NCBI GenBank assembly: GCA_965602805.1
Contig: CBFCZK010000012.1
Location: forward strand, 1-64,000
Length of the DNA: 64,000 nucleotides
Direction: 5' to 3'
From: Thiomicrorhabdus sp965602805
GTDB lineage: Bacteria > Pseudomonadota > Gammaproteobacteria > Thiomicrospirales > Thiomicrospiraceae
Of this stretch, positions 1 to 7,815 are shown one piece after another. The stretch's first letter is position 1. Each line of letters begins with the position of its first letter. Made by a program: the position numbers and the translations under genes. The notes beneath the pieces were generated by a model. It was not told the origin of the DNA. It saw only the letters and a list, made by a program, of their open reading frames with translations, and searched no databases.

Positions 1-65
1 TGATGAGCTGAAGCTGCCGTAGATACGCCAACCGTTAAAAGTGCTGCTAATAGTATCTTTTTCAT
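1..65 (-). CDS. Secreted-peptide array, copy 1 (partial, cut by window edge)
   Basis: Only the first 21 codons are inside the window: the signal peptide MKKILLAALLTVGVSTAASA and the first residue(s) of the mature part. An 18-bp duplication puts a second in-frame ATG at 83-81, so translation could start six codons earlier (MKKDIH added) from an equally good AAAAGGAT ribosome binding site. Function unknown; see the complete copies. Confidence 0.75.
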   Translation of the reverse strand, partial: MKKILLAALLTVGVSTAASAH

Positions 66-108
66 GTGTATATCCTTTTTCATGTGTATATCCTTTTTCA
101 ATATTTTC

Positions 109-143
109 TGTGAAGAGGGCGCAAAGTGGGTCCTCTATTCACA
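109..143 (-). other. Spacer hairpin between array copies 2 and 1
   Basis: Arms TGTGAA-GAGG and CCTC-(2-base bulge)-TTCACA. No U-run follows, so it looks like an intercistronic RNA hairpin rather than a terminator. Confidence 0.5.
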
Positions 144-169
144 ATTATTTACTGGGTAACTGGATTTAA

Positions 170-304
170 TTAAAACACCATCAATAAATGAGGAGATGAA
201 TCTGGAATCATCGCACCGGCATCGTCATTTGATGATAGGTGATGAGCTGAAGCTGCCGTAGATACGCCAACCGTTAAAAGTGCTGCTAATAGTAACTTTT
301 TCAT
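170..304 (-). CDS. Secreted-peptide array, copy 2 (44 aa)
   Basis: A complete 44-residue ORF. A lysine pair, a hydrophobic core and the site ASA/HH form a clear Sec signal peptide (residues 1-20), leaving a predicted 24-residue mature peptide. The mature part begins HHLSSNDDAG and ends SPHLLMVF; this copy has PDSSPH in the middle. There are no cysteines. The ribosome binding site AAAAGGAT lies about 8 bases upstream. I do not recognise the family. Two leading histidines, a third near the C-terminus and an Asp pair could bind metal, but that is speculation. The coding case rests on near-identical copies that all keep frame, start, stop and Shine-Dalgarno. Confidence 0.8.
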   Translation of the reverse strand: MKKLLLAALLTVGVSTAASAHHLSSNDDAGAMIPDSSPHLLMVF

Positions 305-329
305 GTGTATATCCTTTTGATATTTTGAG

Positions 330-362
330 TGAAGAATGAATTTAATGTTATCTCATTCTTCA
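330..362 (-). other. Spacer hairpin between array copies 3 and 2
   Basis: Arms TGAAGAATGA and TCATTCTTCA, a perfect 10-bp stem at the same place as the other spacer hairpins but with different bases. Both arms have changed together, as expected for a selected RNA structure. Confidence 0.55.
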
Positions 363-390
363 TGATCGTCTAGCTTGTTGATGGTTTTAA

Positions 391-525
391 TTAAAACACC
401 ATCAATAAATGTGGAGACGAATCAGGAATCATAATACCGGCATCGTCATTTGATGACAGGTGATGAGCTGAAGCTGCCGTAGATACGCCAACCGTTAATA
501 GTGCTGCTAATAATATCTTTTTCAT
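391..525 (-). CDS. Secreted-peptide array, copy 3 (44 aa)
   Basis: Same layout as copy 2: signal peptide 1-20 with cleavage after ASA, mature peptide of 24 residues. It differs by having Ile for Ala at residue 31 (DDAGIMIPD) and PDSSPH. The ribosome binding site is AAAAAGGAAAG. Just beyond the stop, positions 377-404 form a near-perfect palindrome (TTGATGG arms around TTTTAATTAAAA) that is absent from the other copies. Function unknown. Confidence 0.8.
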   Translation of the reverse strand: MKKILLAALLTVGVSTAASAHHLSSNDDAGIMIPDSSPHLLMVF

Positions 526-550
526 GTGTCTTTCCTTTTTAAATATTTTT

Positions 551-585
551 CGTGAAGAGGGCATTGCTTAGGTCCTCAATTCACG
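551..585 (-). other. Spacer hairpin between array copies 4 and 3
   Basis: Arms CGTGAAGAGG and CCTC-AA-TTCACG, 10 paired bases with a two-base bulge, just upstream of the ribosome binding site of copy 3. Confidence 0.5.
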
Positions 586-609
586 TCGATCTATTTATAA
601 CTGGTTTAA

Positions 610-744
610 TTAAAACACCATCAATAAATGAGGTGACCAGTCAGGAATCATTGCACCAGCATCGTCATTTGATGACAGGTGATGTGCCGAAGCTGCCGTA
701 GATACGCCAACCGTTAATAGTGCTGCTAATAATATCTTTTTCAT
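610..744 (-). CDS. Secreted-peptide array, copy 4 (44 aa)
   Basis: Same layout: MKKILL signal peptide, predicted cleavage ASA/HH, mature peptide with PDWSPH where copies 2 and 3 have PDSSPH. The predicted protein equals that of copy 5 while the DNA differs at several synonymous positions, such as alternative Ala and Gly codons. Silent differences with no protein change suggest purifying selection. Ribosome binding site AAAAAGGAAAG. Function unknown. Confidence 0.8.
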   Translation of the reverse strand: MKKILLAALLTVGVSTAASAHHLSSNDDAGAMIPDWSPHLLMVF

Positions 745-769
745 GTGTCTTTCCTTTTTAAATATTTTT

Positions 770-804
770 CGTGAAGAGGGCATTGCTTAGGTCCTCAATT
801 CACG
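770..804 (-). other. Spacer hairpin between array copies 5 and 4
   Basis: Same arms as the 551-585 hairpin (CGTGAAGAGG / CCTC-AA-TTCACG), located between copy 5 and the ribosome binding site of copy 4. Confidence 0.5.
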
Positions 805-828
805 TCGATCTATTTATAACTGGTTTAA

Positions 829-963
829 TTAAAACACCATCAATAAATGAGGTGACCAGTCAGGAATCATTGCGCCCGCATCGTCATTTGATGACAGGTG
901 ATGTGCAGAAGCTGCCGTAGATACGCCAACCGTTAAGAGTGCTGCTAATAATATCTTTTTCAT
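829..963 (-). CDS. Secreted-peptide array, copy 5, promoter-proximal (44 aa)
   Basis: The first copy in the direction of transcription. Same 20-residue signal peptide and 24-residue mature peptide with PDWSPH. Its upstream sequence differs from the other copies: the ribosome binding site is AAGGAAAAAT, and the region carries the palindromes at 983-995 and 1039-1108, so any promoter and operator for the whole array probably lie in 964-1150. Function unknown. Confidence 0.8.
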   Translation of the reverse strand: MKKILLAALLTVGVSTAASAHHLSSNDDAGAMIPDWSPHLLMVF

Positions 964-1406
964 ATTTTTCCTTATGGAATTGCATTCTAAGAATGACAAT
1001 AAGTTAATTAGGTTAAATGTTAAAAGAAATGTGATGTCCAGTTTTTAAATCGAGATTTAAATATCTGAGTATCACGAGTTAAAGATAAAAGCATTTTTAA
1101 AAACTGGTGGTGTGTCTCTTGTATCAGAGGGTATTGATACTCGATCCAGCCATCCATTTGTAACCAGTTATTTAGAAGGTTGCCTTAATCTCTGGTGTCT
1201 ATACTAAATGTAATAATTTTACATGTCAAATGTATTTTCAATCAAACTCTATGCTTTTATGGTTGTTTGGAGGTCATTAAGTATGAGAGAGAAGTACATA
1301 TAGCCATTTAAAATGGCGTTTTTGAGGAGGTTGTGAGAATGGGTAGAGACTATTTATAAATAATAATATTTTGCACAAATAGGTGTTAACTCGCTGGTTT
1401 TATGTG
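964..1406 (-). promoter_or_regulatory. Upstream region of the peptide array with two palindromes
   Basis: No convincing gene. CATTCT-A-AGAATG at 983-995 is a perfect short palindrome just upstream of copy 5. Twelve-base inverted repeats CCAGTTTTTAAA (1039-1050) and TTTAAAAACTGG (1097-1108) lie 46 bases apart. Both are placed to be operators or leader structures for the array. I could not assign a convincing sigma-70 or sigma-54 promoter. Confidence 0.35.
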
Positions 1407-1435
1407 AACAACAGGCGTTTTAAAACCCTGTTGTT
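1407..1435 (+). terminator. Hairpin, possible rho-independent terminator
   Basis: Nine-base arms AACAACAGG and CCTGTTGTT, followed on the plus strand by TAGTTTTTT. No plus-strand gene lies upstream, so its client is unclear. Confidence 0.4.
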
Positions 1436-1482
1436 TAGTTTTTTAAGGTATATATATGAACCATTTCCTTTTCAATAGGCAT

Positions 1483-1516
1483 AAAAAAAAGGCGCTCCAC
1501 CTAAGTGAAACACCTT
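1483..1516 (-). terminator. Rho-independent terminator of the Asp-box lipoprotein gene
   Basis: Read on the minus strand: AAGGTGTTTCAC, loop TTAG, GTGGAGCGCCTT, then a run of eight T. The 12-bp stem allows for G-T pairs. It lies 50 bases after the stop codon of the gene at 1566-4490. Confidence 0.8.
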
Positions 1517-1565
1517 TTAAAGGTTGAATTTTAAGATGCTTGCATGAGAAGCATCTCTTTAGTCG

Positions 1566-4490
1566 TTACTCTGGTGCGACAATCTCATCAGTGTAATCTT
1601 TGCGCTGTGCCCAGATATCACTTCCTAATAGATAATCAGCGGTACCTTCTGGAGCTTCAGCAGGATCAAGCTCTTGTAACCAAAGTGAGTACAATGATTT
1701 ACCATCAGGAGAGGCAATGCCTTGTATCTCTTTTTCTTCTGCTACCGAACTTACAATCGCTTCATTAACGGGTTCTCCATCAATGGTCGCTGGTACTTTC
1801 TCCCAAGTATCACCGCCATCAGTGGTGCGAGTGACATACAGATCAAGCTCTAATCCACTGCCCATAATCAATGTTCCGTAAGTGATAAACGTTGTATTGG
1901 CATCTCTGGTTTCAGCACCTGGAATCGCCTCTGAGGTTGGAATTAAACGTGGATCGACTGTTGAAATAATGTTATTGCTAATGTGTGTCACATCAATAGG
2001 ATCTACCCAAGTTGTTCCATTATCATCAGAACGGATGACATTGAAGTTATTGGACAAGTGACCTACTTGAGCAACTCTCCAAGAAGGCGTGTACTCATAA
2101 CCAATAAAGATGGTGTCACCACTTAAGTAACCACGTGGAGAGAACGTATTCTCCCAATTGTTTTCCCAAGTAGCGTCACTTAGATTATCAGCGGTCCATA
2201 CACCTCTAACCGTTTCATCAGCATCTGCAACACGTGAACTTAGATTCCAGCTATTAGAGCTCCAAGTTTCGTCCCCCATAATAGTTGCCATGTCTACTGC
2301 AGTGTTCAGATTTCCCACATCGTAACCACCTTTTGCCAAACGTAAATACATGTCTGAAGATTCACCCTGTGTTGCAATACCTGATTTATACAGAACGCCC
2401 CACAAGTGATTGTCAACGGTTGCATCAGCAACATCGACTTGACTCACTAAGGTTACACGACGAACGTTTTCAAGTACCGGTAAATCATCAGGATTGGTAT
2501 CCGGAACAGGACGTACACGATCAGGATCTGGCAGTTTGAGTTCATTGACAATCGTTCCCGCAGAAATCGGTGTAGGTGTCGTCATTTCAAATGAATGCAC
2601 ATAAGCGATTTTCCCTTGATCCTCTACAGGAATCGTATCCAAGGTTTCTGAGTTTGGAACCCCCGGTAGACTAGTTGCTTCGCCCTTGGTTTCTTCATAA
2701 CCTAAGATAACTTGGCTACCAAATAGTCCTAAAATCGGACGTGAAGCTCCTGTGTCACCATTCAACAATTGTCGCTCATCTACCAGTGGTGTATCGTTAT
2801 ATATCGCTCTAATTGGATCAAAATCGTTGCTATAACATTTACCATTGTCTTTATTCAATTCATCATCAGGATCTGTGAACACGCCACCGTCAGCTGCACA
2901 AAGCGTTTCACAATAAAGCGCACCCGTTGCTACATTGTCTGCTAAACAAACGGCGTTATCACTAATCGGTACAGGATAAGAGAGTTTGTTTAAGGCTTTC
3001 GGTTTTAAATCTCCTTCTGTCGTTGGATCACCACCGATAACGGCGTCGGGATCGATGGCTTCAAATTCTGCCATCGCGATATGGCTGTACCACATATCGG
3101 TTCTATGGTTGGTCGATGCACCACTCCAGCCTTCACCGGGACCTGAACCACTACCAGGGCGTAGACCAACAGGATCTTCCTGCCAAGCCAAAACGAAGCC
3201 TGCTGTATCGGAAGCGATGACGAGTTTATTAGAATCACGACGTCCAGACGTTAACTGCTCTGGTGCATACCAATCAATCTTATGGTCGATTTCATTGAGC
3301 ACACCTCGAGCTGTCCAAACACAACTAAAAGGCACTTCATGAGCTGGTACAATTTCACTTTCGAAAGTCTCTAGGCCACTGTAAGTGATGGTGCCTTGTG
3401 GCCCGTTCACCAAATATAAATCTTGTGTCAAAGGATCTGTAAGTTCTGAAGGATTACCACTTGGACAGAATTTATCATTCCAGGCAACTAACACCTTGTT
3501 GCCTTCGGTTTTAACAACGGGTTTAAAAGTATGTCCATAGTATGGTAGTTTTTCTCCAGTTCCCCAAAAATCGACGTCAATAGACGAGTTATCTGCGGTA
3601 TTAGATACATTGATTGATTTCCAGCTTTCGCCTTTGTCGAGAGAGAGTGACACAAAAACATCCGCAACATGATCAATATCAGGTATTTCAGAACTACCTG
3701 TTCCCATTAAGAAATCACCCGCCACAATATCGGTATAACCCACTAATAAAGGACGTACTTCAACCGTTTCATCTAGTTCGCCACTGGTTGACCATGATGC
3801 AGTTTTAAGCATCATGCTTGAGATGCTCTGACCGCCACTACCTGTACCAGGTGTTCTTGAGATATTTTTGTGAATGGTAATATCACCACTCATCACTTCG
3901 GTAAAGTGGTCAGTGGCTTCTTCTTCTGTAACGACTTCATCAGGGTCTGGCGTTGCTGCGACAACATCGGCAAGAATAGCACCTAAATTAGTTGCAAGCT
4001 CTAAGGCTTCGGCTTCCGTTAGGCTTGATAAATCGATGGTTGCAAGATCTACATCAGGATAAGCCACAAGCCAAGCCTCTTCTAAAGCCGCAATCGCGTC
4101 AAGCGTAATAGTAATACCGTTAGAAGCATCCCCATCACTGTCCAAAGATTGTAGTAATACTAAAATATTGATAACGCTTTGATCAAGTGTCGCATCAGGA
4201 CCAAAGAAATCCGTTGGAGAAACCTCTTCAACGCTACCGAGTAACTGACCCAATTTGATTTTATCGCCAAGGTAGAATGACACATTGTCACCTTGCGCAA
4301 ATTGATAGTGTCCGCCATTTTCTGTTGTACCGCTAAAGTGATTACTTTTATAGGTTAAACCGTCAACAGCAGAATCGACAAACGTCCCCGTCTCAGCTGT
4401 TGTTGAATTATTATTAGAGCAGCCGGCAAGTGTAGTGCCCATGGCTAGCGCAATCGCAAAAGCGACCGGCCGTTTATTTAATTGTTTCAT
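1566..4490 (-). CDS. Large lipoprotein with Asp-box (BNR) repeats
   Basis: 974 residues. An N-terminal signal sequence ends in the lipobox LAGC (Cys24), so it is probably an outer-membrane or surface lipoprotein. Asp-box motifs typical of sialidase-like beta-propellers appear as SLDKGESW (near residue 290), SDDNGTTW (near 823) and TDGGDTW (near 888). Residues 30-200 are acidic and helical, resembling the N-terminal region of surface-anchored proteins. The closest family I can suggest is the exo-alpha-sialidase-fold or choice-of-anchor type; substrate and enzyme activity are unknown, and Asp-boxes alone do not prove hydrolase activity. Start supported by GGAGAAG 6 bases upstream; followed by a strong terminator at 1483-1516. 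Monocistronic. Confidence 0.8.
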   Translation of the reverse strand: MKQLNKRPVAFAIALAMGTTLAGCSNNNSTTAETGTFVDSAVDGLTYKSNHFSGTTENGGHYQFAQGDNVSFYLGDKIKLGQLLGSVEEVSPTDFFGPDATLDQSVINILVLLQSLDSDGDASNGITITLDAIAALEEAWLVAYPDVDLATIDLSSLTEAEALELATNLGAILADVVAATPDPDEVVTEEEATDHFTEVMSGDITIHKNISRTPGTGSGGQSISSMMLKTASWSTSGELDETVEVRPLLVGYTDIVAGDFLMGTGSSEIPDIDHVADVFVSLSLDKGESWKSINVSNTADNSSIDVDFWGTGEKLPYYGHTFKPVVKTEGNKVLVAWNDKFCPSGNPSELTDPLTQDLYLVNGPQGTITYSGLETFESEIVPAHEVPFSCVWTARGVLNEIDHKIDWYAPEQLTSGRRDSNKLVIASDTAGFVLAWQEDPVGLRPGSGSGPGEGWSGASTNHRTDMWYSHIAMAEFEAIDPDAVIGGDPTTEGDLKPKALNKLSYPVPISDNAVCLADNVATGALYCETLCAADGGVFTDPDDELNKDNGKCYSNDFDPIRAIYNDTPLVDERQLLNGDTGASRPILGLFGSQVILGYEETKGEATSLPGVPNSETLDTIPVEDQGKIAYVHSFEMTTPTPISAGTIVNELKLPDPDRVRPVPDTNPDDLPVLENVRRVTLVSQVDVADATVDNHLWGVLYKSGIATQGESSDMYLRLAKGGYDVGNLNTAVDMATIMGDETWSSNSWNLSSRVADADETVRGVWTADNLSDATWENNWENTFSPRGYLSGDTIFIGYEYTPSWRVAQVGHLSNNFNVIRSDDNGTTWVDPIDVTHISNNIISTVDPRLIPTSEAIPGAETRDANTTFITYGTLIMGSGLELDLYVTRTTDGGDTWEKVPATIDGEPVNEAIVSSVAEEKEIQGIASPDGKSLYSLWLQELDPAEAPEGTADYLLGSDIWAQRKDYTDEIVAPE

Positions 4491-4687
4491 TTATCTTCTC
4501 CAACTAACTGTAGTTAACTAAGTATTTATATACATTTAGTACTAAATTACACGGGTGTAAGAAGTAACATAACCTAAAAGGGTGGTATTCCCTTTTAAAG
4601 GTATGGAAATTGATTTCAAACAAGTTTTAGTTTTTTTCCTTCGCGGTATGCGCTATCGTAAATGCCTAGAATTAAAAGGTAATCCAG

Positions 4688-5485
4688 ATGAATTTAAAAA
4701 TTGCGAGCGTTCAACTAGACTCAAAGTGGCAAGATACTGCGGCAAATTTGCAGCAGTTAAATTCGCTGATTAAAGAGACGAACCTATCTGACTGTGATGT
4801 TTTGGTGTTACCGGAGTTATTTCATGCGGGTTTTTCGATGGCAGTTGATTTGGTTGCCGAGCCGCAGCAAGGCGTCATTTATCAAGCCTTGAGCCAATTG
4901 GCGAAAAACCATGCGATTTATATTATTGCCGGCGTGGCGCAAAAAACATCGGGTCTTGAATCTGATATTAAGATTTTAGGGGCTAAGGCGTTAAATACCG
5001 CTGTGGTGTTTGATAGGGCAGGCAAAGAGATTGCCTGTTATGTAAAGAATTACACTTTCACTTATGCAGAAGAAGGGGATTACTATCAAGCGGGCAATCA
5101 ATCGGTGGCTTTTGAGCTAGAGGGTGTGTCTTGTAGTGTGTTTATCTGCTATGACTTACGCTTTCCTGAATTGTTTCGTAAAGTCGCTAAACAAGTCGAG
5201 GTTATTTTTGTGATTGCCAATTGGCCAGAATCACGGCAATCGCATTGGGAAACCTTACTTAAAGCCCGTGCCATTGAGAATCAATGTTTTATAGTGGGGG
5301 TGAATCGTCTTGGTAAAGATGGCAACGATTTGAATTATATTGGCGGCTCAATGGTGGTTGACCCGCTGGGCGACGTACTCTCTTACGGCCAAGAGGCGGA
5401 TGACGTTATCATGACAGAGATTGACCCTTTACTGGTTCAACAGGTGCGTAAGCAGTTTCCATTCTTGCAGGATATGTTGGATTAG
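4688..5485 (+). CDS. Omega-amidase (nitrilase superfamily, YafV/Nit2-like)
   Basis: 265 residues, the usual length for the family. Hydrolyses alpha-ketoglutaramate or related amides in the cytoplasm, a repair and salvage step after glutamine transamination (family knowledge). The catalytic triad is visible: Glu43 in LPELFHAGFSM, Lys120 in YVKNYTF, and Cys154 in FICYDLRFPELFR; the family Glu (E128/E129) is also present. The ATG follows AAAAGGTAATCCAG. The gene faces the convergent thioredoxin-fold gene, with a short hairpin (ACCCC-GCAAG-GGGGT, 5511-5525) and a degenerate copy of the 12-bp palindrome between them. Confidence 0.85.
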   Translation: MNLKIASVQLDSKWQDTAANLQQLNSLIKETNLSDCDVLVLPELFHAGFSMAVDLVAEPQQGVIYQALSQLAKNHAIYIIAGVAQKTSGLESDIKILGAKALNTAVVFDRAGKEIACYVKNYTFTYAEEGDYYQAGNQSVAFELEGVSCSVFICYDLRFPELFRKVAKQVEVIFVIANWPESRQSHWETLLKARAIENQCFIVGVNRLGKDGNDLNYIGGSMVVDPLGDVLSYGQEADDVIMTEIDPLLVQQVRKQFPFLQDMLD

Positions 5486-5568
5486 CGCGTAATAAATAAG
5501 GAACGACCACACCCCGCAAGGGGGTATAAAGGCCTGGTAGCTTTTAATTGAGTCGTTTTGACGAAGTT

Positions 5569-6072
5569 CTACTCAGGAATTAGGTTTGGATTATTTAACG
5601 CTTTAAGTGCATTATTGATGGATTGTTTCAGATAGAAATAATAGTAGTCATAAGCACCAGAGAGTAGTTGCTCGGTAATCACATCGCCTTCACCATTGAT
5701 AAAAATAACCACCGGTAAACTGCTTAGGTTATACAACGCTTTGTACTCTTTGTTTGCCATGGATTCCCCGTAAAAATCCACTGTTTCAGAATCAATATTC
5801 ACCTCAATCTCGGTAAATAAAACGTGGCCGTCTAACTCTCCGGATAGCAATGCAGGGTAGAGTGCCAAATCTTTTATTTTTTCAGTCGACTTCAAGCCTT
5901 TACCGCTAAATAATATAGCAATGGGAATGTTCTGTTTGAGTGCTTGTTTCCCTAAGGTTTGCAAGTTGGTCGCAATCGGCAATGGGTCTTTGTAAGCAGT
6001 GGAAGATTCAGCACTGCTCGCTAAGCTCATTAAGCAGGCGAGACTTAAAGTAACTAATTTGAGGATTCTCAT
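5569..6072 (-). CDS. Periplasmic thioredoxin-fold protein lacking CXXC
   Basis: 167 residues with a signal peptide (cleavage around ASSA, residues 18-21). The SLPVVIFINGEGDV segment matches the cis-proline strand of thioredoxin-like folds, and the C-terminal YYYFYLKQSINNAL fits the last helix. The position of the redox CXXC holds FSGKGLKS instead, so no thiol-disulfide chemistry is expected. It resembles the SoxW/thioredoxin-like periplasmic group only in fold. Start supported by AAGGAGAAGTAA. The EamA permease gene begins divergently about 100 bp away. Confidence 0.65.
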   Translation of the reverse strand: MRILKLVTLSLACLMSLASSAESSTAYKDPLPIATNLQTLGKQALKQNIPIAILFSGKGLKSTEKIKDLALYPALLSGELDGHVLFTEIEVNIDSETVDFYGESMANKEYKALYNLSSLPVVIFINGEGDVITEQLLSGAYDYYYFYLKQSINNALKALNNPNLIPE

Positions 6073-6169
6073 TTACTTCTCCTTGAAAGGGCGCAAGACA
6101 CTTTATCATAACAAACCAGCATCTAACGATGACTATCGAATCCGTATTTATAAAAAGAGAACAGCTTCA

Positions 6170-7057
6170 GTGAAAACAGTTGGATTAAACCGGCAAAAAC
6201 AAGGCGAGTTATATGTCTTGTCCGCATCCTTTATTGAAGCCTGGTTTCCTATTGCCATATTTTATTTAGCGCATGCGTTAGGCGGCATTCATGCTCTTTT
6301 TTATAGCTTAGTAATTGCGGGCTGTTTCTTAGGAGGGCATGCGCTTTGGAGCGGACAGTATAAACAGTTGAGTGATACGTCTGCTTATCCTGCACTTCTC
6401 AAAACCAGTCTTTTGATATCGACTCTATTTATGTTGGTCTTTGTCGGCGCGCAATACACGACGGCAAGTCATGTGGCATTGATTATCTTTTTACAGTTGT
6501 TATTTGCCTACCTCTATTTTCAGAGAACAGTAGAAGAACGGCTTGATCGCCAGCATTTATTGGGTGCGATTCTAATGGGGTTGGGTGCGATTGTTATCCT
6601 GTTTCCGATGGATGAAGCCTGGCGGATAAATTTTGGTGATGGCTTGGTGCTATTGGCGGCGATGTTGGCTCCGATTGGTAACTATTATCAAAAGCAGGCC
6701 AGGCAGAAGGTCGCCAGTACCACTATTCTATTGGTTCGAAGTCTTATTGGGATACCCGTTGTGTATTTAGTGGCGTCGGTTTTTGAAGTTGCTCCGAGCT
6801 GGCAATTGATTCAGTCGCAATGGCCTTGGTTACTGTTTTCGGGTCTGATGATTTTTGTGGTCGCCAAGGTTTTATGGATGGAATCATTGCACCGACTCTC
6901 CATTACCAAAGTGAATGCTTTGTATGCGCTTTCACCGTTACTCACCTTGGTCTTAGCCTATTGGATACTTAATGAAGTTCCCAGTTTTTGGCAATTATTG
7001 GCGGTGTTACCGATTGTATTCGGTGGCTACCTAATTACACGTCCTGCTGAACGTTAA
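6170..7057 (+). CDS. EamA/DMT family permease
   Basis: About 295 residues from the GTG at 6170, with roughly ten hydrophobic segments and an internal two-fold repeat, as in the drug/metabolite transporter (EamA, 10-TMS) family. Substrate unknown. An upstream ATG at 5999 is in frame but lies inside the opposite gene and would add a charged, non-membrane tail; the GTG gives the family's usual length and has AAGAGA upstream, so I prefer it. A GEGYxxxP-type motif is not evident; recognition rests on the membrane pattern and the PLLTLVLAYWILNEVPSFWQ segment, typical of EamA C-termini. Confidence 0.75.
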   Translation: MKTVGLNRQKQGELYVLSASFIEAWFPIAIFYLAHALGGIHALFYSLVIAGCFLGGHALWSGQYKQLSDTSAYPALLKTSLLISTLFMLVFVGAQYTTASHVALIIFLQLLFAYLYFQRTVEERLDRQHLLGAILMGLGAIVILFPMDEAWRINFGDGLVLLAAMLAPIGNYYQKQARQKVASTTILLVRSLIGIPVVYLVASVFEVAPSWQLIQSQWPWLLFSGLMIFVVAKVLWMESLHRLSITKVNALYALSPLLTLVLAYWILNEVPSFWQLLAVLPIVFGGYLITRPAER

Positions 7058-7107
7058 TTCTCAGGTTTATTGGTGTTTTGGGTTCAGAAGTCTGTTGTTT
7101 CGTTATT

Positions 7108-7119
7108 ACCAGGCCTGGT
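7108..7119. repeat. 12-bp palindrome ACCAGGCCTGGT, copy 1
   Basis: Perfect copy in the gap after the EamA gene. A degenerate copy, AAGGCCTGGT, lies at 5529-5538; both are followed by AGCTTT. Confidence 0.9.
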
Positions 7120-7148
7120 AGCTTTGATAAGCTTATTTTCAGGTGTTG

Positions 7149-7761
7149 TTGAGAAGCCTTTTTAATTCCTCTAAATCTTTCTCATTACCTATAGGCTTCA
7201 CGTGATTTTTTCTTGTTCGACAAAATGTAACCAAATACGCGCCCCGAAGGAAGTGCCCTTGGGGTAAACCCTGCTGACGCCCTCTATTTCACTAAGCTTG
7301 TCCGCTGACATTCCCTAAACTCGCTCGTGCACGCGTAGCAAATGCCCCTGGGGTACTCAGACATAGGGAATGTTTAAACGCGTCCTTCGCAAAGTGAAAT
7401 GACGATTGCTTACAAGAGGGGTGACTTTCTACGTGAGTTTAGGCTTTTACTTAGGGCAATTTTAGCGCTTTAATTTGACCAGGCCTGGTTAGTTTGAATA
7501 TCAAGTTTATCTGAGAGTAAAAAGTCTACACCGAAGTCCCCTTTGAAAGCAATCGAGCAATTCCCTTAACGAAGTGAACGTTTAAAAATCCCAGGTGTCT
7601 GAGCGCTAGCGAGTTCTGGGATTTCAGTGAATGAGTTTAGGGAATGCCGATTGATTGAGCGGGGTGTCTTTTTGTGCTTACTATTTTGGACAAGCAAAAT
7701 AGTGAGGGGAAGCCTTTAAGAGAAAAAATTTAGAAATACCAAGTTCTGAAAGGCTTCTCAA
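7149..7761. repeat. 613-bp non-coding element with 13-bp terminal inverted repeats
   Basis: Bounded by TTGAGAAGCCTTT (7149-7161) and its complement AAAGGCTTCTCAA (7749-7761). Inside, CATTCCCTAAACTC (7309-7322) pairs with GAGTTTAGGGAATG (7633-7646) and TAGGGAATG (7364-7372) is a third related arm. GTTCGACAAAATG near 7216 and GGACAAGCAAAATAG near 7689 look like the two ends of the extragenic repeats often seen near genes in gammaproteobacteria. No ORF of note. The 12-bp palindrome lies before (7108), inside (7478) and after (7804) it. It may be a miniature mobile element or a degenerate extragenic repeat; no target-site duplication is clear. Confidence 0.6.
7478..7489. repeat. 12-bp palindrome, copy 2
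   Basis: Perfect ACCAGGCCTGGT near the middle of the 613-bp inverted-repeat element. Confidence 0.9.
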
Positions 7762-7803
7762 TAGTCATCAGGATTCATTATTAAAACAAGACAAATCAAA
7801 CCC

Positions 7804-7815
7804 ACCAGGCCTGGT
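7804..7815. repeat. 12-bp palindrome, copy 3
   Basis: Perfect copy that ends on the last base of the stop codon of the DUF1415 gene. Confidence 0.9.

Larger units (their letters stand above)
1..963 (-). repeat. Tandem array of five short secreted-peptide genes
   Basis: Five direct repeats, each carrying one 44-codon open reading frame on the minus strand with its own ribosome binding site. Start-to-start distances are 239, 221, 219 and 219 bp. The extra 18 bp in the first interval is a duplication of the start-codon region of the left-most copy. The array runs off the left edge of the window, so the true copy number is unknown. Coding parts are almost identical; the spacers vary more but keep a hairpin. 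Recent tandem duplication with selection on the peptide is the simplest reading (inference). Confidence 0.9.

Noticed and set aside
109..143. Spacer hairpins as rho-independent terminators
   Set aside because: No T-run follows any of them on either strand.
1..1000. CRISPR array
   Set aside because: The repeat units are about 220 bp and mostly coding, unlike 25-40 bp repeats with unique spacers.
2986..3342. Plus-strand ORF inside the Asp-box lipoprotein gene
   Set aside because: Antisense shadow of a long gene with clear domain motifs and its own ribosome site.
5529..5538. Perfect palindrome copy
   Set aside because: The left arm is degenerate; listed only as a near copy.
7149..7761. Insertion sequence
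   Set aside because: No transposase ORF or remnant inside the element.
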